Positions 43,690 to 52,193 of a stretch of 64,000 bases of DNA are shown here, piece after piece. Position 1 is the stretch's first letter. Each line of letters starts with the position of its first letter. The DNA lies in contig CAJNDS010000713.1 of assembly GCA_905221605.1 (NCBI GenBank), forward strand, positions 830,664 through 894,663, read 5' to 3'. This DNA is from Symbiodinium natans (taxonomy: Eukaryota; Sar; Dinophyceae; Suessiales; Symbiodiniaceae). Under the pieces are notes generated by a model. It saw nothing but the letters and a program-made list of their open reading frames with translations. It made no database searches and had not been told where the DNA came from. The position numbers were made by a program, and so were the translations under genes.

Positions 43690-45558
43690 CACTGCTCTGG
43701 ACAGCGAAGCGCACTTCTACGTCAGCTACAGAACAATCTGGGCTTGGGTGCGGACGACGATGCAACAACGGTGAGGACGCAGCCTACGCTGGTGCTCATG
43801 GATTTCGAAGCGTGGTCGAAGAACAAGCAGGTGAAGTCGACTTTGACAAAAGGTTTGACCGACAAAGCATGGTCTGATTTGGTCGCGTTCACATCGAATC
43901 CAGAGCACGGAGGCCTCAAAACGGCAGCCATGAGGGCAGTGGCGCAGTGTCATGAATGGGGGGAGCATAAGACGGGACTGGCAACGTGCCATGTGTTCCT
44001 GTCGCTCTACTCCCTTCCAGTTCGCACAATGGTCGAAGAGGAGATCTTGGAGGAATACGTGAACCCCATTCGGGACGTTGCAAAGCTCTTGCCGAGGGCC
44101 ACGATCATCACCATCAATGATGACCCGAGACTCAATGGCATGCCAGCGAACTCTCCGATGAACAAAATCGCTATCAATTTCATCGCAATGGAGTTGCGTG
44201 CTTCCGGTTACGTGGTCTTTACTTCCTCACTGCTGTGGGCTCGGACCTGTCATCTCTTCGATGGAAAAGCACCACACCGAGTACACGCCGATTCTATGTA
44301 CTCCATGGTGGCAAGCTTCGACAAGTTCCCCATGCGTGAGAAGTTGCTGACGGCGTGCATGCTGAGGCAACCATTACTTGAGGAGTGCGAGGAGAACATC
44401 GAGGCCTACAACACGACCGGGACGGAGCAGGCACAGTTTGTCTTTGCGCCACGGGAGAGTGAGCTGAAGCTGGCATGGGATATTCCCGACCAAGCTGAAG
44501 CGCAGGAGGAAAGAGATCGAACCATGGCAAGAACGCTGGAGATGACCGCTGAGGTCGGCCCAGAGGGTCCAACGTGGCATGAGATGGATGTGAGTTTGGT
44601 CACTCCAGAGCCATACTATGACAGAGAGACGTACTGGATCAACCTGAAGGCAGAGTCATACAACTCCAGGGAAGTGCAGAAGGGCAAGTTCTATGTTTGC
44701 ACCGAGTGCGAAATGGAGTTGGGAAGACCATTGACAGGGGCTATTCAGGAAGGACAGCGCTCTCATTACTGCCCGTGCTGCGCCAACAAAGCCATGTGGA
44801 AGCGTGATTACAGATGCCGAAGTTGGAGCGAGGTTTCGGACATGGAGAGGAAAGCGGAAGCATGCGCGAGGTACGCGTATCTCAATGACTTCAAAGACGA
44901 GAATGGTGCATTCATCATCCCCAAGCATGACCTCAAAGAGTACGTCAGGTACTGCTCGCGGTTAGCTTACAAGGAGTACGGCAAGACGATTTCGTCCTGC
45001 AGCGCTTTGCGTCTTTCGAAGAACCAAGCAGTTGAGTACACTGAACTGGGCAAGGCGAGGTGCTTGTCATGGAACCTTGCGATGACCCAGGACCACATCA
45101 CTTGCGTCATGCCCATGTACGACCCCGGGAATGCTGCGTATGCCGGACACATGAAGTGTTTGTTCAGCGATGAGGAGATTCGGGAGATGTTCTATGACAA
45201 CGCGAATCCTCCTGCGGAAATCCTGGGCGATGTCTTCGAGATAGCCATTGGAATGATGGCGATGGCCCTTCGCAATCCGGATCTGTACAAGCGATGGGGG
45301 CACGCAAATGATCATCTGTCTTGTTTGCGTGGTTTGGAGAGGTCATTCTACAGGTACGCTGCAGCTGAGTCGATTTCCATCATGGCCATTGAGAACAGAA
45401 AGCGCAGACCTCCAAAGAACAATTCTGCTGAGGAGGAAGCCGCTATTCGAAAGTTGTCCGAAACAATGCCTGGTGGCTACTACGCTGTTCTCACAGAACG
45501 TGATCCACTTCCGACCAAGAAGAGAGACAAGTTCCACACCGAGAGACGACTCTCCTGA
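43690..45558 (+). CDS. Retroelement ORF A, unknown protein with Cys-pair cluster
   Basis: Open from 43690 to TGA at 45556-45558; the first in-frame ATG is 43798 (about 586 codons). The N-terminal third contains a compact alpha/beta-looking segment with IITINDDPRLNG, an Asn-rich turn, then GYVVFTSSLLW, spaced like a Rossmann or SGNH-type fold; that fold call is speculation. Near codon 317 of the ATG-started frame a Cys pair (VCTEC) is followed about 26 residues later by CPCC, a possible zinc ribbon. The rest is helical, with a region containing AMTQDHITCVMPMYDPGNAA. No RT (YxDD), integrase (DDE) or protease motif is present. As the first ORF after the leader it occupies the Gag position, but it is not a recognisable Gag. 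Confidence 0.75.
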   Translation, partial: HCSGQRSALLRQLQNNLGLGADDDATTVRTQPTLVLMDFEAWSKNKQVKSTLTKGLTDKAWSDLVAFTSNPEHGGLKTAAMRAVAQCHEWGEHKTGLATCHVFLSLYSLPVRTMVEEEILEEYVNPIRDVAKLLPRATIITINDDPRLNGMPANSPMNKIAINFIAMELRASGYVVFTSSLLWARTCHLFDGKAPHRVHADSMYSMVASFDKFPMREKLLTACMLRQPLLEECEENIEAYNTTGTEQAQFVFAPRESELKLAWDIPDQAEAQEERDRTMARTLEMTAEVGPEGPTWHEMDVSLVTPEPYYDRETYWINLKAESYNSREVQKGKFYVCTECEMELGRPLTGAIQEGQRSHYCPCCANKAMWKRDYRCRSWSEVSDMERKAEACARYAYLNDFKDENGAFIIPKHDLKEYVRYCSRLAYKEYGKTISSCSALRLSKNQAVEYTELGKARCLSWNLAMTQDHITCVMPMYDPGNAAYAGHMKCLFSDEEIREMFYDNANPPAEILGDVFEIAIGMMAMALRNPDLYKRWGHANDHLSCLRGLERSFYRYAAAESISIMAIENRKRRPPKNNSAEEEAAIRKLSETMPGGYYAVLTERDPLPTKKRDKFHTERRLS

Positions 45559-45770
45559 GCAGTTCTCTTTTGCCCTCTTCCGGAAGAAAGGCCGATTCTG
45601 GGAGAAGAACCTGATGAAGAAGCGCCTCTGGAGGATGATCCGTTCGCCTCGCGCGGCGGTGAAACCGTGGATGAGCCAAAAGAGGATGAAGGTGGAGAAC
45701 CCGAAAGCGGAGACGCTACCGGGGAAGCCGAAGGGGAACCATTTGCCCAGAGCAGTGGTTTGTTTCCGCC
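45559..45770 (+). CDS. Retroelement acidic linker, frame continuing after ORF A stop
   Basis: The ORF A frame stays open after its TGA and reads an acidic, protein-like stretch (LPEERPILGEEPDEEAPLED, then DEPKEDEGGEPESGDATGEA). A short protein-like piece in another frame (DDSPEQFSFALF) overlaps the TGA. This suggests the stop and frame changes interrupt what was one continuous reading, or that recoding occurs. Confidence 0.55.
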
Positions 45771-46568
45771 CAGAACTACGTCTGCGTTGCGTGTGGGGCT
45801 GATGATCACGGTTGGCGTGACTGCGCCGCGAACAACGCAATGAACATGACCATCCTTGGCGAAGCCTTCAATATCATCGAGCAGAGTCTCCGCAACTACG
45901 CAGGACCAAGAAGAACCCCACCACCGAGGATCACTCTGCGGACAGCCGCCGAAGTTGCAGCAACTGAAGGATCAGAGGAGCAGGCTCCGGCATCTTCTTC
46001 CAGCGCATCAGCGTCGAGGACGCGCGTCAGTATTGATGAGCAGCCTGAAGTGGTGATCATCGAAGAAGAAGAAGAAACGAGGGAGGATCCTTCGAATGTG
46101 CCGCAACCTGCAAGGCCGACGACAAGGTCGAAGGCAATGCCTAAGCCGAAGGCGAAGGTCATGTGTAAGGCTCCTCCGCCTGGCTGGGCAGGGCGACCTA
46201 TACCAACTCGGGTGGAACCTGAGGCTAAAGTGGCGCCTAGACCACCTCTACCACGTCGTCGTCCACCTCCATCATCCGATCCGTGGGTCAGATCCAGCGT
46301 TCCTGAAGAACGAAGGTCACACTTTGAAGTCAGGTACGATGAACCTCGAAATTGCTTGGACATCATCGAAGATGAGGAGAATCGTGACTGGATTGATGCT
46401 ACCTCTGGTTTCATGTGGAACATTGATTGGAAAGCACACCCACAAGGAGGCCACGGAAAGCGTGGAAGAAATGGCCGGTGGCGATATGTCCTGTCATCCG
46501 CTGCGCGGGGACGCCAACGCCCTGCCGTCAACTACAAAAGGCTACGTCAACATAGCCAGCGGTGTTGA
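45744..46568 (+). CDS. Retroelement zinc knuckle and Pro-rich segment
   Basis: In the third frame, starting before the ATG at 45840, the reading is YVCVACGADDHGWRDC. Its C-x2-C-x4-H-x4-C spacing is exactly that of the CCHC zinc knuckle of retroelement and retroviral nucleocapsids, which binds single-stranded nucleic acid. It is followed by a Ser/Glu-rich stretch, a Pro/Arg/Lys-rich linker (about residues 95-160 of the frame from 45840) and a segment with IEDEENRDWIDATSGFMWNI. The frame ends at TGA 46566-46568. The knuckle lies upstream of the ATG, so it is only translated if fused to ORF A by frameshift, readthrough or splicing. Confidence 0.7.
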   Translation, partial: CPEQWFVSAQNYVCVACGADDHGWRDCAANNAMNMTILGEAFNIIEQSLRNYAGPRRTPPPRITLRTAAEVAATEGSEEQAPASSSSASASRTRVSIDEQPEVVIIEEEEETREDPSNVPQPARPTTRSKAMPKPKAKVMCKAPPPGWAGRPIPTRVEPEAKVAPRPPLPRRRPPPSSDPWVRSSVPEERRSHFEVRYDEPRNCLDIIEDEENRDWIDATSGFMWNIDWKAHPQGGHGKRGRNGRWRYVLSSAARGRQRPAVNYKRLRQHSQRC

Positions 46569-46688
46569 AGGCGGCGACTTGAGGATGATCCCGCGGCTTG
46601 GGGTGACCTACGCTGATCAACGGTGGACAGCAATGAGGAGATCCGACACTGGAGCTCGTCGCGAAATGTGGGACCATCGTCTGCTTGA

Positions 46689-46985
46689 GAGATCTGGGAG
46701 GAGAGTGCAAATCGTCCTTCGACATTCGGCCCGGACAGGTATTACTTCCGACCAGTCAAGAGCGATGAAGCAGGATGGGTTCTGCTCGAGGAGCTTCTTA
46801 GCGACGATTTGCTGTGGTTGAGGATCATTGGCGCAAGGTCAAGTTCCCGTGGTGGTCTTGACAGATCAGAAATGCAGCGCCGATTGCAATCATTGATTGA
46901 CTACAACAACTACATCTTTCAGATATTTCCAGTTCTTGGGGGTTCGAGTCGTTGCTCCACGCCCGAATCAGACGGCGTCAGATGA
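46689..46985 (+). CDS. Retroelement KptA/Tpt1-like N-lobe
   Basis: Third-frame open stretch of 98 codons. It reads RYYFRPVKSDEAGWVLLEEL, then LDRSEMQRRLQSLIDYNNYI. The order GWVxxxELL ... hydrophobic helix ... short basic/aromatic strand matches the winged-helix N-lobe of Tpt1/KptA enzymes (DxxGWVxxxxLL ... LxxxVxxxxKxRF, from general knowledge of the family). It lies immediately before the C-lobe block, which is in frame 1, so one frame change separates the two lobes near the GGGGG run at 46938-46942. Confidence 0.55.
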   Translation, partial: EIWEESANRPSTFGPDRYYFRPVKSDEAGWVLLEELLSDDLLWLRIIGARSSSRGGLDRSEMQRRLQSLIDYNNYIFQIFPVLGGSSRCSTPESDGVR

Positions 46986-48210
46986 CCCGTCTCACGCTGG
47001 TACAACCCGATGTGTCAGCAAAACGGTGCAAGTGGCCGAATTGCTACAAGGAGAATTCACGTTCGACGTCAACCAGGAGTACTTGACGGAAACGGATGAG
47101 TGGATCCGGCCATGGGCCGTCAGAGCAACGAGCAGTCATTCATCAGGGCCTTCGGCTACCATGCGATTGGACCACACGAAGACTGCGTACTTCCTGAGCA
47201 GGGAACTTGCAGAGGAAATTGGTGGAGGTTATCACGCGTCGTCCATCATGAATTTGAAGAACATCGTGGAGAATGGCATCATTCCTGGTGGCGTGAGCTA
47301 CGCTTATGGAGGGATGCGGAACCAAACGCATTTTGGTTGCTTCGCGCCGTGGGACGACAGAAACCGCACCACAAGGACGTCTGTGCCAGGGAACTGGAGA
47401 ACTCCACTTCTCGTCCTATATGTACCTTGGGATACTCTCATCCGGTATGGCGCCACAATCACGGCGAACGCGGTGTATCTCCTAGAGAGGACACTGCCGT
47501 TTAGCCAGATCCAACACGCTTGGATTGCCATTCCTGGGAGAAGGTGGGGGAAAATCGACAGCTACTTCAAGATCTACTCCAAGAAATTGGCTGATGAGCT
47601 GGTCGATGGTGCGTGTTATCCACGAGTCAAACCACCGGAATACCCAAGAGTAGACACGGACGTTGCCATCGAGATTCTCCAACAGCTCGAACCTGGCGCT
47701 CACACCGCAGAACGGGATGCCATCGTGAACGTGTTGCGCACAGTGAGACCTGGTGATCGGGCATCTACTGACCAAATCAAGTTGGCCATGAGGTTCATTG
47801 CCAGGCACTTCAAGGGCGAAGCCACTCGAGACGGAACCCCTGGCGCGGCGCCTACGCGTGATGTCCTCGATGCCTCAATCAAACCAACTCCGAGCTCTCC
47901 ATATGCATTCATTGCTTCCGATGCTTCGTATCGTGCGGCAACTCCAGGAGGGTTCGGCAAGCCGGCCCGGTTGTGGATGTTGCAGATGAGGAAATTGAAG
48001 CAGCCATGGGACAGGCTGAGCAAGACACAGCCCAGGAGACCGTGGACGAAGTTGTGGAGGTTGAGGATGGTGGTGGCGTTGCTCCGCAGCAAGTGTCGCC
48101 AGAACGTGAAGACGGCGAAGGTGACATTGCAGAACCAGAAGCGGAGATTGACATTGATGAGGAGGTCAGGGAGCTTTACGCTAACGGTGGTGAACCCGAA
48201 GAAGAAATGA
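46897..48210 (+). CDS. Retroelement KptA/Tpt1-like catalytic (C-) lobe
   Basis: First-frame ORF opening on TTG at 46897, with no ATG before 47161, consistent with being part of a longer product. Counting from 46897: AVRATSSHS at 74-82 corresponds to the IRAxxGHS motif of Tpt1; YHASS at 112-116 to the HGT motif; ENGIIPGG then RNQTHF at 125-146 to the GLxxxxRxHIHLA block; LLVLYVPWDTLIRYG at 171-185 and NAVYLLE at 191-197 to the VxIxIDxxxAxxxG and NxVxLT strands. Tpt1/KptA removes a 2'-phosphate from RNA using NAD+, and relatives can ADP-ribosylate nucleic-acid ends. The protein-like part ends near 47955, where the reading moves to frame 3. The assignment rests on motif order, not on an alignment. 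Confidence 0.65.
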   Translation: MTTTTTSFRYFQFLGVRVVAPRPNQTASDDPSHAGTTRCVSKTVQVAELLQGEFTFDVNQEYLTETDEWIRPWAVRATSSHSSGPSATMRLDHTKTAYFLSRELAEEIGGGYHASSIMNLKNIVENGIIPGGVSYAYGGMRNQTHFGCFAPWDDRNRTTRTSVPGNWRTPLLVLYVPWDTLIRYGATITANAVYLLERTLPFSQIQHAWIAIPGRRWGKIDSYFKIYSKKLADELVDGACYPRVKPPEYPRVDTDVAIEILQQLEPGAHTAERDAIVNVLRTVRPGDRASTDQIKLAMRFIARHFKGEATRDGTPGAAPTRDVLDASIKPTPSSPYAFIASDASYRAATPGGFGKPARLWMLQMRKLKQPWDRLSKTQPRRPWTKLWRLRMVVALLRSKCRQNVKTAKVTLQNQKRRLTLMRRSGSFTLTVVNPKKK

Positions 48211-48545
48211 TAGAAGAGGGTGGCTTCGATGCATTTGTCCTCATCGGCGACGAAGAGAGCGGTACTACGCAGTTGCAGCGTGACACTGCTCGCGCCACCG
48301 TGGCTCTCGAGTTTGAGCTGCACATGGATGGGGGGCATGCAGTGTGCATTGACGCGCGCTCCACCCTTTACTGCCACCTTGATGCATTCGTGGGTTTCGT
48401 CTTGTGCAACATTTGGAACACGGTTGAGAAGATCATCAAGATGCCGTACAACCAGTTGGAGCCCAGATTCAAGGAAGGCATTCGGCACGATGCGATCGGT
48501 AAATGGCCAGCAGTGGAGATTGATCCCGAAACTGCAGGGACCTAA
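47940..48545 (+). CDS. Retroelement acidic segment plus unknown domain
   Basis: Third-frame open reading that takes over where the KptA-like frame degenerates. The first half is very acidic (VDVADEEIEAAMGQAEQDTA, PEAEIDIDEEVRELYANGGE). The second half is a compact unknown segment (TVALEFELHMDGGHAVCIDA, LYCHLDAFVGFVLCNIWNTV). It stops at TAA 48543-48545, and the protein-like reading then continues in frame 2. Confidence 0.6.
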   Translation, partial: NSRRVRQAGPVVDVADEEIEAAMGQAEQDTAQETVDEVVEVEDGGGVAPQQVSPEREDGEGDIAEPEAEIDIDEEVRELYANGGEPEEEMIEEGGFDAFVLIGDEESGTTQLQRDTARATVALEFELHMDGGHAVCIDARSTLYCHLDAFVGFVLCNIWNTVEKIIKMPYNQLEPRFKEGIRHDAIGKWPAVEIDPETAGT

Positions 48546-49312
48546 CCGATGACGACTTCGAGCAAGAAAGTCAGAACTCGGAGGAGACGAGATGGAGGGC
48601 CCATAAGTACCGGTTCATGAAGCTCATCTTCAAGTTGATCCGTGGGTGCCTTGCGCTGGGCATCCCAAGAGATCACTTCAAATGGGAGAAAGCCGAACAC
48701 AGCACCATTGAGCAAGGGAGAGATCAAGAGAATCGCCTTCATTTGGTGATGAATGACCTCTACTACAAGGTGTTGGGTGTTAGACTCTATTCCTTCTCGC
48801 AGTCTGGAAGAAGTAACGTAATGTTCTTCAACCCAAGCATGCTGCTGTCTATTCTCGACCACAAGAAGACCCAGGTGGAGACTATCTTGGCAGTAAGAGA
48901 TTTGGGATTCGAACTTCCTCGTTATCACCAGGCGAAGTTGGAAAACTGGCGAGCGGATCAAGCCCGTAAGCCTATGGAAGCAATGAGGCTGAGGCCTGCT
49001 GACTGGATGATCAACCCAGGTCAATCCTACGCAGCAATTGGTCACGAAGGACCCCCTCCTCCGGCTCCTATGGCAGGGATGAATCCGCGACCTGACCTTG
49101 CGGAGACAGATATGCCTGCGAGGGCAAAGGCGCGAACCAGCGGGCCCGAGGCCATGCCGAAAGCGCCATCATCGTCAGCGAGCCCGTCCGGACTACCTCA
49201 TGTCCCTCCTACAGTTGGTCCGCCAAAGGCATGGCAAGGACGTGGAAAAGGCTCAGGAAACACACGATCACCAGAGACTTACTACAATCGCGGTGACGGC
49301 CGATGGTGGTGA
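48546..49312 (+). CDS. Retroelement C-terminal segment with Gly/Arg-rich tail
   Basis: Frame-2 reading. Upstream of the ATG at 48617 it is already protein-like and acidic (DDDFEQESQNSEETRWRAHK), continuing into MKLIFKLIRGCLALGIPRDH. A helical unknown region follows, then a Pro/Ala/Ser-rich linker and a tail containing QGRGKGSGNTRSPETYYNRG. The basic Gly/Arg tail could bind nucleic acid. Stop at 49310-49312. No family is recognised. Confidence 0.6.
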
Positions 49313-49828
49313 TTCGTGCTAAGCAATTGATGTCCTGATCGAGAATGGCATTGCGAATGTTTATTGTGGATGTTGCTTTCCTTCAAGACGACATGTGTCG
49401 GATGAAAGGTTTCTTTTATGGCCACCATCTTCGGATGGCAGTGGAGCAATGTGCCAATGCGTTCACTGGAAGAAATTCTGAAGTTCGTGGTTCGCTTTTC
49501 AGCTCGCTGGAAGTGAATGGTACGTTGTTGTCTGCGAGGAGCAATTCCATGCAATTATGTGCCGGCCATGGTGAACTACGGGAGCGAATCTACTTGCTTT
49601 CGTTTACGTGTAATTGCACGAGCGGGATCGCAATGTAGAGGGTAGAGTTTCTTAATTTTCCAGTTCGAACGGGCAACTGGCGACAGAAACAAATAATTCA
49701 GGACTGACAAGTGCACTTTATACGGGCGGCGGTTGTACAATGTGTAGGGATGCTACGTTTTTCCAGCAACACACAGATGTGCATGACTCACTATGAGACC
49801 TATGATGCGAAGCGTCATGCATGGGGGG
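49313..49828 (+). other. 3' untranslated interior of the retroelement, with possible polypurine tract
   Basis: No convincing coding frame. The last eight bases before the 3' LTR are ATGGGGGG (49821-49828). A short purine run directly adjoining the LTR is where plus-strand priming occurs in LTR elements, which supports the plus orientation of the element. Confidence 0.55.
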
Positions 49829-50180
49829 TGTCAACACAACCCGAACCAGAGACTGTTCTGTGTAGTGTGTTTATGCTGTTATGATGGGCACCCATGCTTC
49901 TCCTCGTGAGGGCATGCGGTAAGCCGTTCCCGCCAACGCCCGTTGGCTCAAGAACGAGCTCCGGCTCTTTACTGCAAAGAACGATAGCTTAGGAGTAGTC
50001 CAACTTGGTATTGCCGTACTGGTGGCTAACACAACATCGCACGTCAGTCCTGCCTGCAAGACTGGAAGATCTTTCCGGCCTAGCGGAAAAGGAGTGCGCG
50101 GGATTGAGTGTGGCACAGCGTTCAAGTGGGAGGGAACCAGCACTGATTATTGGGTCTTGTGAGATCCGCGCCCCCACGCA
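49829..50180 (+). repeat. 3' long terminal repeat, 352 bp
   Basis: Same TG...CA ends and order as the 5' LTR, with seven substitutions and a 2-base deletion relative to it. Confidence 0.95.
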
Positions 50181-50185
50181 TGCTA
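50181..50185. repeat. Target-site duplication, right copy (TGCTA)
   Basis: Directly follows the CA end of the 3' LTR and equals 43153-43157. Confidence 0.9.
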
Positions 50186-50416
50186 GGGTTTTGGGTTTAG
50201 GGTTTAGGGTTTAGGGCTTCCCAGGCCCTGTCTCCCGAAGCGTGGGACCACGAAGTGCCTGCAAGCCAGGCAGCGCGGACATCCCGGAGCGGCAGCGCGG
50301 GGCCCAAATCGTTTTGGTTTAGGGTTTCGGGTTTAGGGTTTCGGGTTTAGGGTTTAGGGTTTGGGGTTTAGGGTTTCGGGTTTCGGGTTTAGGGTTTCGG
50401 GTTTAGGTTTAGGGCG
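50184..50416 (+). repeat. Interstitial telomere-like TTTAGGG/TTTCGGG array
   Basis: TTTAGGG units at 50190-50213 and again at about 50317-50416, where TTTAGGG alternates with TTTCGGG and TTTGGGG. They are separated by about 100 bases of GC-rich unique sequence. TTTAGGG is the plant-type telomere repeat also used by dinoflagellates. The degenerate, interrupted form points to an interstitial array, not a chromosome end. Confidence 0.85.
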
Positions 50417-50478
50417 GTGGGGGGGGCACTCTTGTCGACAAGCCTTGAGTTCGACAAGCCCTTGAGTTGCCCTAAAAC

Positions 50479-50823
50479 TTGGAAGCTTTTCAAAGGCCCG
50501 GTACAAAAACCTTCAGGGCCTACTGCCCGAAGCTTCCCATCATCCCAAGCTGGCACTTAGAGGAACATCGTGTCGAGCTGCTGGGCGGGAAGCAGAATGC
50601 GGTGTTGTTGGTGAGGTGGCTTGCAGGCGGTTGGCGGTGCAGAAGGGCTTGGGGATGTCGTGTTGATCAGCTCGGCCAGACAACGCCCATCATCTCTCAA
50701 GTGTCAATGCAGTCCTTCCAAGGCCAGCTGCTAATGCAGCCACACTGGGGAAACCAAAGCGCAGCTCGAAAACTGCATGGGTGGCTGCCTCCCCGTCGAG
50801 CAGGAGCATGGAAAGATTGGTGA
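50479..50823 (+). CDS. Weak exon-like block
   Basis: An open frame of about 114 codons. The first part (AYCPKLPIIPSWHLEEHRVE, then LLGGKQNAVLLVRWLAGG) is plausible protein; the rest is not. No boundaries or family. Confidence 0.2.
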   Translation: MEAFQRPGTKTFRAYCPKLPIIPSWHLEEHRVELLGGKQNAVLLVRWLAGGWRCRRAWGCRVDQLGQTTPIISQVSMQSFQGQLLMQPHWGNQSAARKLHGWLPPRRAGAWKDW

Positions 50824-51409
50824 TGCAAGAATCTTAGTGCGGACGCGACGGGCACCCACCGATACACCGATCCACCCAAAGCCCCGCGCGGAGAATCACC
50901 GATGCGTTGCACCGACGAACCGATACACCGAAACTCCGCGCACCGAGATGCCGACGCACCAACACCTCGCCGGCATTGATCCCAGCGCGCTTTTGTCTTT
51001 TCGGTTGTGCGCTGTGTTTGCATGTCGCTTACATCAACGAAGGCTGACATGTAGAGTTGACTGTGAATACATCATCTTGACCGAAAAAGAAATTCGGATT
51101 GTCAGAGAGTTCTTGCTTAACCCAACATGGCGAGTTCAGATGTGTTGCTTTCGCGCTGGGGGTGCCCTCCCGTTTTTTCTATTGAGGGTTCCCGAGTGCG
51201 CCTCGTAAGTTTCCGATGTAGATAAGAAAACGAAGGCTGCAGGTTGCGGGAAGAACCTTGGTACGCCCAGCCATGGAGGTCATACCCTGTGGATTTGGGG
51301 TGCTTGTGTTGCCCCGATCATGAAATGGAGGTTAGACCCTGTTTCTGATTCTGGCGCGCATTGTTCTTTTCGCATCATGCAGCCTTCCTTCCTCCGGCAC
51401 TACTTCTCA

Positions 51410-51900
51410 TAATTACATCGTTTTTTCATCAAATCTCGAGATATTAATATTCTAGAATTTAGCACTATTTCGTTACAATATGATTTCTTACAAACAGAGA
51501 TTGTTTGGCACGAATTTTATTATGATATGGAGGTACTTTGAATTTCGATTTGATTCGAATCATGATACAATATAAACTTTCTGTTCCGAGATGAAATTTT
51601 CGGAGATTATTTCTTGATGTATATAAGAGATGAAAATTTCATATGTTTCTGAACGAAGAGTCGATAAGGAAGATGCGACATCTACGTTCCAAAGCACGAA
51701 GTTGACGGCTTGTACGTCCAAAAGTCCCCAGTCCCCCAGTAAGGAAGATGATTATGATTTGCATCGGGCTATGCTTTGGATTTCTTTTTCCAGTTTCTTG
51801 GAGTTGATATCTGACAACGAGTTCATATATGAAAGACATTGAGATATAGACACTAGAATATAGACTATGGGGTCGATATTATACAATTCCCAACAGCGGC
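51410..51900. other. Second AT-rich segment
   Basis: Composition changes to AT-rich with TATTAATATT and GAAATTTT runs. A plus-strand frame at 51630-51842 (QSPSKEDDYDLHRAMLWISF) has some protein character, but no boundary supports a gene. Confidence 0.5.
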
Positions 51901-52193
51901 TACCCTTATGGGGTCTAGAATCTGAAAAGCAAAGGCGTAGTGACCAAGGCTTCGGGTAACGGGTTTTCGAGAGTGTAAGGAATGTGTTTGCGCGTGACTG
52001 CAGAACCTGGATCTAGCGTCCGAAATTAAAAGTCATCTATCTTGGGGGGCGGTGCGAGATCGCAGCAGGCTTTTCGCCGGAACATGTCTGTTTGCGCACG
52101 GGGAGAGTGTGAGAGATCTGAGTGAACTCGCGGTGTGAGAACACGTGTGCTCGTAGTGTGAGCAGCTTTTTGTCGTATGAGCATGGCGTAGCC

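Larger units (their letters stand above)
43158..50180 (+). mobile_element. Complete non-autonomous LTR retroelement carrying a KptA/Tpt1-like domain
   Basis: Two long direct repeats (43158-43511 and 49829-50180) begin TGTCAACACAACC and end CCCCCACGCA, the TG...CA ends of LTRs. They flank a 6.3-kb interior. A 5-base TGCTA occurs immediately outside both ends (43153-43157 and 50181-50185), the expected target-site duplication. The LTRs differ by seven substitutions and one 2-base indel, so insertion was fairly recent. The interior encodes, on the plus strand, a large unknown ORF, a CCHC zinc knuckle, Pro-rich and acidic linkers and a two-lobed RNA 2'-phosphotransferase-like domain. No reverse transcriptase, RNase H, integrase or aspartic protease motif was found in any frame, so mobilisation would need enzymes from another element. 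Confidence 0.9.

Noticed and set aside
43158-50180. Reverse transcriptase, integrase or protease in the LTR element.
   Set aside because: No YxDD, HHCC/DDE or D(T/S)G-type motif was found in the protein-like readings of any plus-strand frame.
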